This document shows positions 12,043 through 18,938 of a DNA stretch of 21,787 nt, piece by piece (position 1 is the first letter of the stretch; each line of letters starts with the position of its first letter). Under the pieces are notes generated by a model that was not told where the DNA came from, did not search any database, and saw only the letters and a program-made list of their open reading frames with translations. The stretch is from a virus. A program made the position numbers and the translations under genes. The DNA is taken from IMG/VR virus record IMGVR_UViG_3300027806_000175, positions 1 to 21,787 of that record; one strand, 5' to 3'.

Positions 12043-12321
12043 CTAGGGTAGCACGGGTTCCTTGATCTGTCGAACAATAAGTGGTGCTGGATGAACCGTC
12101 AAGATTGTTGCAGGCTTACTATCCAGACCACGTTCGCACATACCATTGGCATCCATGAAAACAGATATAACCTCTCCAGCGCTGACATGGCACGAGATTG
12201 CCTTGTCAATGAAATTTCCACTGGCATCAAAGACATAGCATGGCCCCCATCTTTCATTTGACTCGTGGGCATCAACATGACGATCAATGGGCCAGCCGTC
12301 AGGAACAATGAAATCAGCCAT
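12043..12321 (-). CDS. Hypothetical protein of the minus-strand cassette, 92 aa
   Basis: Unrecognised soluble protein beginning MADFIVPDGWPIDRHVD and ending IVRQIKEPVLP. It looks beta-rich with two Cys in the middle and later part, and has no membrane segment. Its ATG overlaps the end of the upstream 34-residue membrane gene (ATGGCTGA on the minus strand), so translation is coupled. It is one of only two minus-strand genes in the window, with its own promoter and terminator. This is the typical signature of a moron: a gene added to a phage for lysogeny, host fitness or exclusion of other phages. Confidence 0.7.
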   Translation of the reverse strand: MADFIVPDGWPIDRHVDAHESNERWGPCYVFDASGNFIDKAISCHVSAGEVISVFMDANGMCERGLDSKPATILTVHPAPLIVRQIKEPVLP

Positions 12322-12418
12322 GGTGCAGTTGGATCATTGCATCAGTTACTGTAAACAGCATAGCAATGACAGCAGATGCAACAACGATGGTGATTGCGGT
12401 GATTTCGGCCTTTGTCAT
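12314..12418 (-). CDS. Tiny single-pass membrane protein, 34 aa
   Basis: Minus-strand frame beginning MTKAEITAITIVVASAVIAM, with one hydrophobic helix (about residues 6-24), and ending MIQLHHG. It is the first gene after a near-consensus minus-strand promoter and overlaps the next gene by 8 bases. The size and layout match small toxins of type I systems, superinfection-exclusion peptides and small holin-like proteins. Nothing in the sequence decides among them. Confidence 0.65.
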   Translation of the reverse strand: MTKAEITAITIVVASAVIAMLFTVTDAMIQLHHG

Positions 12419-12438
12419 GGCAGCCAAGCAACGGTGAT

Positions 12439-12468
12439 ATTGTATCCCACTGTTCTTTTCCTTGTCAA
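12439..12468 (-). promoter_or_regulatory. Minus-strand sigma-70 promoter of the two-gene cassette
   Basis: On the minus strand: TTGACA (12463-12468), an 18-base spacer, then TACAAT (12439-12444). The predicted start of transcription is about 15 bases before the ATG of the 34-residue gene. It lacks the GGC prefix and leader hairpin of the P1-P6 family, which suggests that the cassette answers to different control. Confidence 0.8.
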
Positions 12469-12500
12469 TGCTTTAAGATTCCGACAGAGGGTTGACACGA

Positions 12501-13904
12501 ATGCCGATCAAGGCAAAGGCGACACGATATGCGGACCAGGCATCGCTGCGCGGATTGGGGCTACTGGCAGATCAAGCGATCTTGAATCGGCTATCGAAGC
12601 GAACGAAATCGAGACTGGATGGCGAGGATCTTGAATCCAGGCTGGTTGCTGATTTACTGCCGTATCAGCGTGACTTTGTATGTGACTTTGATCACAAGTA
12701 CGTTGGGTTCTGTGCGGGCTACGGTTCTGGTAAATCTTACAGTGCCGTAATAAAAGCAATTCTTCTTTGCTTGCGATCTCCTGGCTTCACGCATTTGTTT
12801 CTGGAGCCCACCGTTCCGCTAATCATGGACGTGGCGCTACCTACTTGGTTCCAGGTGCTGGAGAAATACTCGATCCCGTATGAGTTCCGCGCTTCTCCCC
12901 GCCCGAACATCATTCTGAAGATTCCCGGTGGTGACACTCCGATACTACAGCGGTCGCTTGAAAACTACCAACGTCTCGTCGGTGTCAATGCTGCTTCACT
13001 GGTAGCTGATGAAATTGACACGTCCAGGCATGACATTGCCGAGAAAGCAATGGTGAAGCTGCAGGGTCGCGTTCGTGTTGGTAACTGCCCACAAATTTGC
13101 ACCGTGTCAACGCCTGAAGGCTTTGCATGGATGTATTCCTTCTACGTTAAAGAACCAGCTGACAACAAGAAGCTGTATAAAGGTAAGTCCCGCGAAAACC
13201 CATACCTTGATCCCGGTTTTATTGCTGACCTCGAATCTAAGTACCATCCGTCACTGATTAAGGCGTATCTCGAAGGTGAGTTCGTCAACCTTGAATCTGC
13301 CACTGTCTTCTACGAGTTCGATCGACAGAAGCATTCCACTGGTCTGTTTCATCCCGAAGCCGGTGAACGCATTGTGTTTGGCGCTGACTTCAACGTGGGT
13401 CAATGCCAATCCGTTTATGGTGTTGTCCGTCCTGGTCCTGGTGGTCAGCAGCTGCACTGTTTTGATGAAGCTCGTGTCCCTGATACCTTTGCGCTTGTTG
13501 CTCATCTGCAACGCAAATTCCCACGTCATCTGGCGAATGGCATGATCACCTGCTACCCGGACGCCAGCGGCAGCCACGGCTCGACTGCCTCGACCCAGAG
13601 CGACCACGACATCCTGCGGAATGCCGGCGTGCAGGTGGTGACGGAGCGCCGCAACCCGCCGATCGCGGAGACCCTGGCCCACACCAACCTCTACATCCAC
13701 CGGAATTGCATTCTCGTCAATCCAACGACCTGTTACGACACCATTGCATCACTGGAGCAATGGGTGTATGACAGCAAGACGATGAAGCCGTTGAAGGGTG
13801 GTGCCACCGACCACTCCCATGCTGGTGATGCGTTCCGCTACCTCGTTTGGCAGGTATTCCCCAGGGCTGGTATGCGTGCTGGCTATGGCCCGCGTTGGAA
13901 GTAG
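12501..13904 (+). CDS. terL: Phage terminase large subunit, 467 aa
   Basis: ATPase-nuclease that cuts the replicated genome and drives it into the prohead. Walker A is AGYGSGKS (residues 72-79), Walker B is SLVADEID (166-173, Asp170 and catalytic Glu171), and the coupling motif is TVSTPEG (201-207). The RNase H-like nuclease has candidate metal-binding Asp296 (GADFN), Asp354 (PDASG) and Asp443 (HAGDAFRY). The length is normal and all key motifs are intact. ATG 12501 was preferred to the TTG at 12492. Codons for residues 354-393 lie in a patch of about 72% G+C against about 50% on either side, which suggests recombination inside the gene. Confidence 0.95.
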   Translation: MPIKAKATRYADQASLRGLGLLADQAILNRLSKRTKSRLDGEDLESRLVADLLPYQRDFVCDFDHKYVGFCAGYGSGKSYSAVIKAILLCLRSPGFTHLFLEPTVPLIMDVALPTWFQVLEKYSIPYEFRASPRPNIILKIPGGDTPILQRSLENYQRLVGVNAASLVADEIDTSRHDIAEKAMVKLQGRVRVGNCPQICTVSTPEGFAWMYSFYVKEPADNKKLYKGKSRENPYLDPGFIADLESKYHPSLIKAYLEGEFVNLESATVFYEFDRQKHSTGLFHPEAGERIVFGADFNVGQCQSVYGVVRPGPGGQQLHCFDEARVPDTFALVAHLQRKFPRHLANGMITCYPDASGSHGSTASTQSDHDILRNAGVQVVTERRNPPIAETLAHTNLYIHRNCILVNPTTCYDTIASLEQWVYDSKTMKPLKGGATDHSHAGDAFRYLVWQVFPRAGMRAGYGPRWK

Positions 13905-13936
13905 CGCTATGATTGCGGCGCACCACAGCCACATCA

Positions 13937-14257
13937 ATGAAGCCATCCACTCGCTACATGCAATTCAAGAAAGAAATTGGTGATATTTTACTTGAGTGCG
14001 GACAGTTTGAGACCTGCGAGCAAATCACCGATCTGATTGGCCAGCTTCGGCTTGTTGTCAATGACGTCGCCCACTATCGTTCTGTTGCGCTTTCATTTAC
14101 CTGCCCAGAGCTTTATAGTAAGTTGATCACGGTTTGCATTGGCGTGATTGAAAGTGGAGAGATGACAATTTACTCAGTCATTGGCACGCTTGAAATGCTG
14201 ATCACCATCTACTGTAATACCTTGAATGAAATCATCGCCAGGGGTAGTGCCGAATAA
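13937..14257 (+). CDS. Hypothetical protein, 106 aa
   Basis: Mostly helical protein (MKPSTRYMQFKKEIGDILLECG) with several Cys, and a hydrophobic C-terminal part (YSKLITVCIGVIESGEMTIYSV and LEMLITIYCNTL) that may be buried helices rather than membrane spans. ATG 13937 is one choice; an upstream TTG at 13913 and a later ATG at 13958 are possible. It lies between terminase and portal, where phages often keep small head-assembly or accessory genes. Unrecognised. Confidence 0.65.
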   Translation: MKPSTRYMQFKKEIGDILLECGQFETCEQITDLIGQLRLVVNDVAHYRSVALSFTCPELYSKLITVCIGVIESGEMTIYSVIGTLEMLITIYCNTLNEIIARGSAE

Positions 14258-14286
14258 GGCTATAATGGTGGCAAAGTGATAAAACC

Positions 14287-15987
14287 ATGATTGCCACGCC
14301 CAGCTCGCTGATTCTCGGGGCCGACGATAATCTCGATCCGTTTGAGCGTCGGTTCCCGGAACAGGAAACATTCCTGGAAGAGGTTGTAGATGCTGATTCC
14401 TACTCTCCCGAGCAAGCGCAGCAGATGACACGGCTGATGCCGATCAAATTCTGCACCTATCCCGAGTATTGGCTTGATGAAGCGGCGCCTGGAACGATTC
14501 CGCAAGATCATCGAGAGCACCCGGAGTCTTACAACGTCCGCAAAACCCGTGCACTGACGTGTTTCGAGCCGTATTATAGCCATCTTGTTGACCTGATTGT
14601 TGGTACAGCACTGCGAAAAGGGGTAATCCTTCCCCAGGACGTACCTCCGCAATGGGAAGAATTCTTCAAAAACGTCGATCTCCAGGGCAATGCCATCACT
14701 TCGTTCACTAAAGAGCTGTTCACGAAGGCTCTGAATGGTGGTGTTGCCGGCATTTGGTCTGAATATCCACGAATGCGCGACGGAATTACGTCCGCCGAGG
14801 AGATCATGCTGAATGCCAGGCCCTATTTTGTCATTATTCCGACTGATGATGTGCTTGATATTCGTGATGATCGTGGCCCGGTAACAATCAATGGGGTTAC
14901 GAGGTACGATACTCGCGTTACATATCTGCGAATCAAGTCGGAAATTCGTCGCCCAAGCCTTGAAAACGAACATTTTGAGGAAGTTATTCCTACTGTCGTT
15001 GTTTACGATCTGATTCCGTACCAAAATCCTGGTAGCGATGTCGTTGAAGAGCGTGTTCGTTGCCGTATTTACGAAAAAGACACCGGAAACGAGAATGTCA
15101 ACAGATATTTGCTTAATGAAGGCATGACAACCATCCTTTCGCTGTCATTTATTCCCTTCCGGCCCTGCTACGGCGGCAAAAAAGAGGCATTTTTCCGTGC
15201 CCGTCCACTTCTGTATGACGTTGCCCGCCTCAATCTGCACCACTGGGCCGTTTCTGCTGATCTTTCCGAGAACATTCACCTCAATGCGTCCACGATGCTG
15301 ACCGGTACTGGCATCAGGCCGGATGAAGAGATTTTTTCTGGTGCTGGTCGTGCCTTGTTTAGCGCTAATCCAGATGCAAGGTTTGGAATGCTGTCTCCTG
15401 GCATGGAGGGTGCCGACACAACATTGAAAGAACTTGCACGGATTGAAGCCGCGATGGACAAGTTAGCTGCCGTGACGATGACACCTGGCAAAACACAGGT
15501 TGAATCAGGCTTTGCCAAGCTGCTCGATCGCTCTCAATCTGATTCGCAACTTGCTGTGCTGATCAGTTCACTGCAGGACTGCCTGAATGCAGCGTTGATG
15601 TACGCCTCCGCCTACCGCAACTACCCACCGATTGAAATTACGATTAGCAAGAACTTCATTCCCGTCAAGCTTCATAGCCAGCAAGTCATGGCATACAGCA
15701 GCTTGTTCAAGGATTCCAATGCTATTCCCATTGGCACATTTCTTGAAATGCTCGATGCTGGTGAGCTGTTTGAAGGCTTGCCGAACTTCAGCGTTAAGAC
15801 ACTGCTTGAAAAGATGGGCCTGGAGGGAAGCGAGACCGCAAAGGATCTCGGAATCGGCCCCAACAAGGAACAGCTTGCCCCGGAGCCCCCTGCAACAAAC
15901 AACATGCAGAACACTATGGAGGAAGCTACTGGCAGAGCGCTGGAGGGCGAGAGCATGGAAGCGAGCGTCGAAAGCAGGGAATCCTGA
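14287..15987 (+). CDS. Portal protein, DUF4055 type, 566 aa
   Basis: Forms the ring at the capsid vertex through which DNA is packaged. It resembles the DUF4055 portal family: an N-terminal helical region with FEPYYSHLVDLIVGTALRKG (residues 98-117), then FTKELFTKALNGGVAGIWSEYP, PYFVIIPTDDVLDI, and LNLHHWAVSADLSENIHLNA. Next come a Gly-rich segment and a long helix (LKELARIEAAMDKLAAVTM), then a helical region similar to those of family members. It is somewhat longer than I recall for the family because of a Glu/Pro-rich tail (about 520-566). Its place between terminase and scaffold fits. A TATAAT at 14261 lies 20 bases upstream but has no convincing -35. Confidence 0.88.
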   Translation: MIATPSSLILGADDNLDPFERRFPEQETFLEEVVDADSYSPEQAQQMTRLMPIKFCTYPEYWLDEAAPGTIPQDHREHPESYNVRKTRALTCFEPYYSHLVDLIVGTALRKGVILPQDVPPQWEEFFKNVDLQGNAITSFTKELFTKALNGGVAGIWSEYPRMRDGITSAEEIMLNARPYFVIIPTDDVLDIRDDRGPVTINGVTRYDTRVTYLRIKSEIRRPSLENEHFEEVIPTVVVYDLIPYQNPGSDVVEERVRCRIYEKDTGNENVNRYLLNEGMTTILSLSFIPFRPCYGGKKEAFFRARPLLYDVARLNLHHWAVSADLSENIHLNASTMLTGTGIRPDEEIFSGAGRALFSANPDARFGMLSPGMEGADTTLKELARIEAAMDKLAAVTMTPGKTQVESGFAKLLDRSQSDSQLAVLISSLQDCLNAALMYASAYRNYPPIEITISKNFIPVKLHSQQVMAYSSLFKDSNAIPIGTFLEMLDAGELFEGLPNFSVKTLLEKMGLEGSETAKDLGIGPNKEQLAPEPPATNNMQNTMEEATGRALEGESMEASVESRES

Positions 15988-16033
15988 TCCCCGTTCGGTG
16001 CTACACTTCCAATAGTCACAACGCAAACTGTTC

Positions 16034-16882
16034 GTGCCTCCCGAATCCCAAGACCCCACCACCAACGACTCCAGCAACCTGACCATCGAGGAGCTGCAAC
16101 GCAAGCTGGACGAACAGGCCATCAAGATCAAGAGTCTTGAGGGCACCAAGTCCGGCCTGCTTGCTGATCTACGGAAAAAGAAAACCGTTGAATCACTGAT
16201 CAAGGCTGCTGGTATTGACTTGAATGCCGAGAACTTTGAAGATCAGGTGATCCAGGCTGTCACCGCTGTTCGCACCGGCACCACCGCCACTGGCACCCAG
16301 GAGACCCAGCAGCAGCCCTCTGGCCAGTCCAGCGGGGAAACTCCCAGCGAGGCGGTGGACTCGGCCCTGCGGGCGCAGCTGTCGGCCCTGCAGAACCAGA
16401 TCAACCGCCTGACCGAGGAGAATGTGCAGAAAGATCAGATGGCGCAACGCGAAAAGCAACTGCGTCGCCAAAGCATTCTGCAATCCAAGGTTGTTCAGGA
16501 ACTCGAAAGGGCCGATTGCCAGCGGCCGAGCCATGTCTACAAGCTGCTGCAAGATAAGTTTCATCTCCTCGATGATGATGAAACCGCTGTTTTTGGCTCC
16601 GAGGATGATCCGGTTACTCTTCGTGATGCTGCAACGAAGCTTCGTGAAGATGAGGAGTATTCAATTTACTTCCGAGGATCTGGCGCGAGTGGTTCTGGCC
16701 TGCCCGCCTCTCGCACTTCCGTTCCGATGTCCAACAATCCTTTCGCCGTTGGATCTGCAAACGCAACCGAAGCGGCAAGGATCATGACCGAAGATCCGAG
16801 CAAGGGTCGTCGTCTGATGCAAGATGCAAGGCTGGCCGGCAAGCTCGATCCGATCATTGGCCGTGCGCTCTCGGCGTCCTAA
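16034..16882 (+). CDS. Capsid scaffolding protein, 282 aa
   Basis: Internal scaffold for prohead assembly. It has a polar start, a coiled coil (LTIEELQRKLDEQAIKIKSLE, about residues 17-36), a Thr/Gln/Ser-rich disordered middle, a second coiled coil (LRAQLSALQNQINRLTEENV, about 116-135), and a basic helical C-terminal region. Length, composition and position between portal and capsid are typical. The start appears to be GTG 16034. The bases for the disordered middle (16261-16380) are about 72% G+C against about 50% before and after. A terminator follows. Confidence 0.75.
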   Translation: MPPESQDPTTNDSSNLTIEELQRKLDEQAIKIKSLEGTKSGLLADLRKKKTVESLIKAAGIDLNAENFEDQVIQAVTAVRTGTTATGTQETQQQPSGQSSGETPSEAVDSALRAQLSALQNQINRLTEENVQKDQMAQREKQLRRQSILQSKVVQELERADCQRPSHVYKLLQDKFHLLDDDETAVFGSEDDPVTLRDAATKLREDEEYSIYFRGSGASGSGLPASRTSVPMSNNPFAVGSANATEAARIMTEDPSKGRRLMQDARLAGKLDPIIGRALSAS

Positions 16883-16905
16883 GATCGGAAGGGACTTGGG
16901 CTATG

Positions 16906-16932
16906 AGACCTCCGCGAGGGGGTCTTTTTTTT
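16906..16932 (+). terminator. Factor-independent terminator after the scaffold gene
   Basis: AGACCTCC (16906-16913), loop GCGA, GGGGGTCT (16918-16925) and a run of eight T. The stem is 8 bp with one T-G pair. It separates the portal-scaffold unit from the small basic genes downstream. Confidence 0.9.
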
Positions 16933-16963
16933 GTGCCTAGACTGGGCCAACCGCCGAAATACT

Positions 16964-17119
16964 ATGCCACTGAAATCTGGTAAATCCAGCAAGGCAATGT
17001 CTTCCAACGTGAAGAAGCTGATGGATGAAGGCTATCCGCAAAAGCAAGCGATTGCCATTGCTTATTCCAAAGCCAGCAAGAGCAAGAAAAAGCCAAAAAC
17101 CAAAAAGGGCGGAAAATGA
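16964..17119 (+). CDS. Small lysine-rich phage protein, 51 aa
   Basis: Short basic protein. MPLKSGKSSKAMSSNVKKLM and GYPQKQAIAIAYSKA are a pattern I recall as a widespread small protein of aquatic and other phages, followed by a Lys-rich tail (SKKKPKTKKGGK). Its function is unestablished; nucleic-acid binding or packaging with the genome is plausible. ATG 16964 is chosen because the family begins here. The stop overlaps the next start. Confidence 0.8.
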   Translation: MPLKSGKSSKAMSSNVKKLMDEGYPQKQAIAIAYSKASKSKKKPKTKKGGK

Positions 17120-17286
17120 AAAAGAACATTCCAACCGACAAAGCTCTTTACGCAAGGGTTAAGGCCGAGGCAAAAAGAAAGTTCAAGGTTTATCCAAGTG
17201 CCTATGCAAATGGATGGCTTGTTCGTGAGTACAAGAGGCGTGGCGGTGGCTATAAAACCCAGGAGGTAAAGAGTGGCAAAAAGTAA
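17116..17286 (+). CDS. Small basic phage protein, 56 aa
   Basis: MKKNIPTDKALYARVKAEAK, then FKVYPSAYANGWLVREYKRRGG, a motif found in many phage proteins, often next to the type encoded just downstream. It starts within the previous stop and overlaps the next gene by 14 bases. The highly basic, compact sequence suggests DNA or RNA binding in the virion or during head assembly. The biochemical role is unknown. Confidence 0.8.
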   Translation: MKKNIPTDKALYARVKAEAKRKFKVYPSAYANGWLVREYKRRGGGYKTQEVKSGKK

Positions 17287-17536
17287 AAAGCCAAGGGGCG
17301 GCTTGGGCCGTTGGTTTGCTGAAAAGTGGATTGACGTCAAGACTGGCAAGCCCTGTGGCAGACAGGAGGGTGAAAAGCGTAAAGGGTATCCGGCCTGCCG
17401 ACCATCAAAGCGGGTATCCTCCGAAACACCAAAGACTTCAGGCGAGCTTTCCAAGAAAGAAAAAGATAAGTTCAAGAGAGAGAAGACAAGCTCAAAGAGA
17501 ATTGGCTATCAACACAAAAGGAAGAAGCGCTCCTAG
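17273..17536 (+). CDS. DUF5872-like basic phage protein, 87 aa
   Basis: GLGRWFAEKWIDVKTGKPCG (residues 10-29) and GYPACRP (38-44) are the hallmarks of a small phage protein family I recall as DUF5872. Cys28 and Cys42 may pair or bind metal. A Lys/Arg-rich tail makes up the rest. It begins at GTG 17273 inside the previous gene, with AGGAGG at 17261-17266. It belongs with its two upstream neighbours as a cluster. Exact function is unknown. Confidence 0.75.
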   Translation: MAKSKKPRGGLGRWFAEKWIDVKTGKPCGRQEGEKRKGYPACRPSKRVSSETPKTSGELSKKEKDKFKREKTSSKRIGYQHKRKKRS

Positions 17537-17583
17537 CGGCAATGGCTAAAATTACAACTGAAGCTATTTGTGGATGATCAGAG

Positions 17584-17913
17584 ATGGCGGCAACACCTGA
17601 GCGGGTCAAAAGCACCATGAAGAGGCTTGGCCTTTCTGGTGTCAACAAGCCTAAGCGGACTCCAAGTCACGACAAAAAATCTCATGTCGTGATGGCAAAA
17701 GAAGGCGATACCTATAAGCTAATTCGTTTTGGCCAGCAGGGTGTGCAGGGCGCTGGCAGCAATCCAAGTTCCGCAAGTGAAAAAGCCAGGCAGCGATCTT
17801 TCAAAGCTCGCCATGCCAAAAACATTAAAAAAGGAAAGCTGTCGGCTGCCTATTGGGCTGATAAGGTAAAATGGATTGTTGTGGCTACCCTGATTTCAAG
17901 CTCTATCTGCTGA
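17584..17913 (+). CDS. Small basic phage protein, 109 aa
   Basis: Contains SHVVMAKEGDTYKLIRFGQQ and, further on, SFKARHAKNIKKGKLSAAYW then ADKVKW, motifs I recognise from uncharacterised phage proteins encoded near head genes. The last 12 residues are hydrophobic and lie beyond the usual end of this family, so the C-terminus may be a local extension. Preceded by a 47-base gap. Likely virion- or assembly-associated, role unknown. Confidence 0.75.
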   Translation: MAATPERVKSTMKRLGLSGVNKPKRTPSHDKKSHVVMAKEGDTYKLIRFGQQGVQGAGSNPSSASEKARQRSFKARHAKNIKKGKLSAAYWADKVKWIVVATLISSSIC

Positions 17914-17919
17914 TTGACA

Positions 17920-18201
17920 ATGGGAAAACTGTTTCGTGGGCAGATTGACATCTCGATGTTTCTGCCGATGGTCATTGGCATGATCTATGCGGGTACTGGT
18001 GGCTGGAGTGAATCCAGATGGACGGCTGCGCTGGCAATCATGGGCCTCGGGCCTGCGGCTCGCATTGGCTACGAGCGTGGCTACTGGACCGAAAACCCGG
18101 AGATTAGCCGATCCGTGCAATCGCGTGAACTTGTAGTGGATGCCCCAAAGCCCGCTACCAGGGCTCGCACACAATCCACCAAGCGTCCTGTAGCAAAGTG
18201 A
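17920..18201 (+). CDS. Hypothetical membrane-associated protein, 93 aa
   Basis: Two moderately hydrophobic segments, ISMFLPMVIGMIYAGTGGW (about 11-29) and WTAALAIMGLGPAARIGY (about 34-51), are followed by a polar, Arg/Thr-rich tail. The layout could be a two-helix holin-like protein, but the second segment is weak and no lysis gene is adjacent. ATG 17920 was preferred to TTG 17914. Unrecognised. Confidence 0.6.
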   Translation: MGKLFRGQIDISMFLPMVIGMIYAGTGGWSESRWTAALAIMGLGPAARIGYERGYWTENPEISRSVQSRELVVDAPKPATRARTQSTKRPVAK

Positions 18202-18203
18202 CA

Positions 18204-18488
18204 ATGGAGCAATTTCGTGCAGTGAGTTCCCAGAACCCGCTGGTATTGGATATTTTGAGGGCGCTTGGAGTTGAAAACTACGAAACCGTAACATCGTTTT
18301 CAATTAACTTTGTTGCGGGAGAAGTTGCAACGGTCGATGTTTCCTACATGCCAAGCGAAAAGCAAATTGAAGAATTGAAGAAAGAGCTTGTTCAAAGACG
18401 ATATAGCCTACTGGAGATAGTCCAACCGGAGACTGTCGCTAACATGGAAGACGGAACGTTCCATTCCAGCCATGGCCCTCAAAACTGA
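18204..18488 (+). CDS. Hypothetical protein, 94 aa
   Basis: Small alpha/beta protein: helix (NPLVLDILRALG), strands (VTSFSINFVAGEVATVDVSYM), helix (EKQIEELKKELVQRRYSLL), with an acidic/His tail. ATG 18204 follows the previous stop in TGACAATG; the upstream in-frame GTG overlaps that stop. It overlaps the next gene by 17 bases. Small alpha/beta proteins before the capsid gene are often head decoration or completion factors, but no family is recognised. Confidence 0.68.
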   Translation: MEQFRAVSSQNPLVLDILRALGVENYETVTSFSINFVAGEVATVDVSYMPSEKQIEELKKELVQRRYSLLEIVQPETVANMEDGTFHSSHGPQN

Positions 18489-18747
18489 TCGCAATGTCAT
18501 CGCTCGTCAGATCACGACCGAAGTTGACGAAGTTCTGACTGCAATTCGTATTGCTACGGATTCCGTGAAGAACTGGACTTTCGTGCTTCCCGATGCTTTC
18601 ACCGAAGCTCAACTGAATTCGCTGTTTGCCCAGGCTCCTACCGTCACTGGTACCAAAACCATTACCGCCAGTGGCTGTGCTGGTTGGGCTGCTCTCGATG
18701 CTGGCGAAAAGGCTGTGCTGACTGGTAAGGGCTATACCCTGAACTGA
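18472..18747 (+). CDS. Hypothetical protein, 91 aa
   Basis: Polar N-terminal helix (VDEVLTAIRIATDSVKNW), then FVLPDAFTEAQLNSLFAQAP and a C-terminal ASGCAGWAALDAGEKAVLTG segment. ATG 18472 overlaps the end of the previous gene. The composition (Ala/Thr-rich, few charges) resembles small virion proteins. It is the last gene before a strong terminator and immediately precedes the capsid gene. Unrecognised. Confidence 0.7.
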   Translation: MALKTDRNVIARQITTEVDEVLTAIRIATDSVKNWTFVLPDAFTEAQLNSLFAQAPTVTGTKTITASGCAGWAALDAGEKAVLTGKGYTLN

Positions 18748-18768
18748 TCACACGATCTTGCAATGTAC

Positions 18769-18800
18769 GCCGGGGATAACACCCCGGCTTTTGTTTGTTT
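18769..18800 (+). terminator. Factor-independent terminator before the capsid gene
   Basis: Perfect 7-bp stem GCCGGGG (18769-18775) and CCCCGGC (18782-18788), 6-base loop, then TTTTGTTTGTTT. The capsid gene must therefore have its own promoter or depend on read-through. Confidence 0.92.
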
Positions 18801-18938
18801 CTCCGTAGCCAGTGGCTATCATCTAGGCAATGAGGCCGTGCCTCGCAGCAGGATCGCTAGGCGGTCCAGCAGCAGTGCTGTGAAGCTGAACCGTCTAGCG
18901 GTCGTACCGCAACCCCTCGTACACTCGCATTAAGGACA
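18801..18938 (+). promoter_or_regulatory. Capsid-gene leader with several small hairpins
   Basis: About 138 bases between terminator and capsid start. It holds the palindrome TAGCCAGTGGCTA (18806-18818) and two similar hairpins with CGT loops, GAGGC-CGT-GCCTC (18832-18844) and GCGGT-CGT-ACCGC (near 18898-18910). TATCAT at 18817-18822 is a possible -10, but the -35 candidate (TTTGTT) is poor. The arrangement suggests a promoter plus a structured 5' untranslated region giving high capsid expression (inference). Confidence 0.45.

Noticed and set aside
11705-12046. Open frame of 113 codons across the T-tract array
   Set aside because: It stays open because of C/T/A-rich repeats with a 33-34 base period that would shift frame at each unit. 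No ribosome-binding site or protein-like conservation.
12492-12497. TTGACA on the + strand just before the terminase gene as a -35 box
   Set aside because: No -10 hexamer lies at 16-18 bases, and the position falls within the gene start.
14238-14266. Promoter upstream of the portal gene (TATAAT at 14261)
   Set aside because: The hexamer 17 bases upstream (CCAGGG) is poor, the GGC prefix is missing and no leader hairpin follows. A chance TATAAT cannot be excluded.
14260-15024. Long minus-strand frame of 254 codons opposite the portal gene
   Set aside because: It lies entirely under a well-supported portal gene and shows no recognisable protein or start signal.
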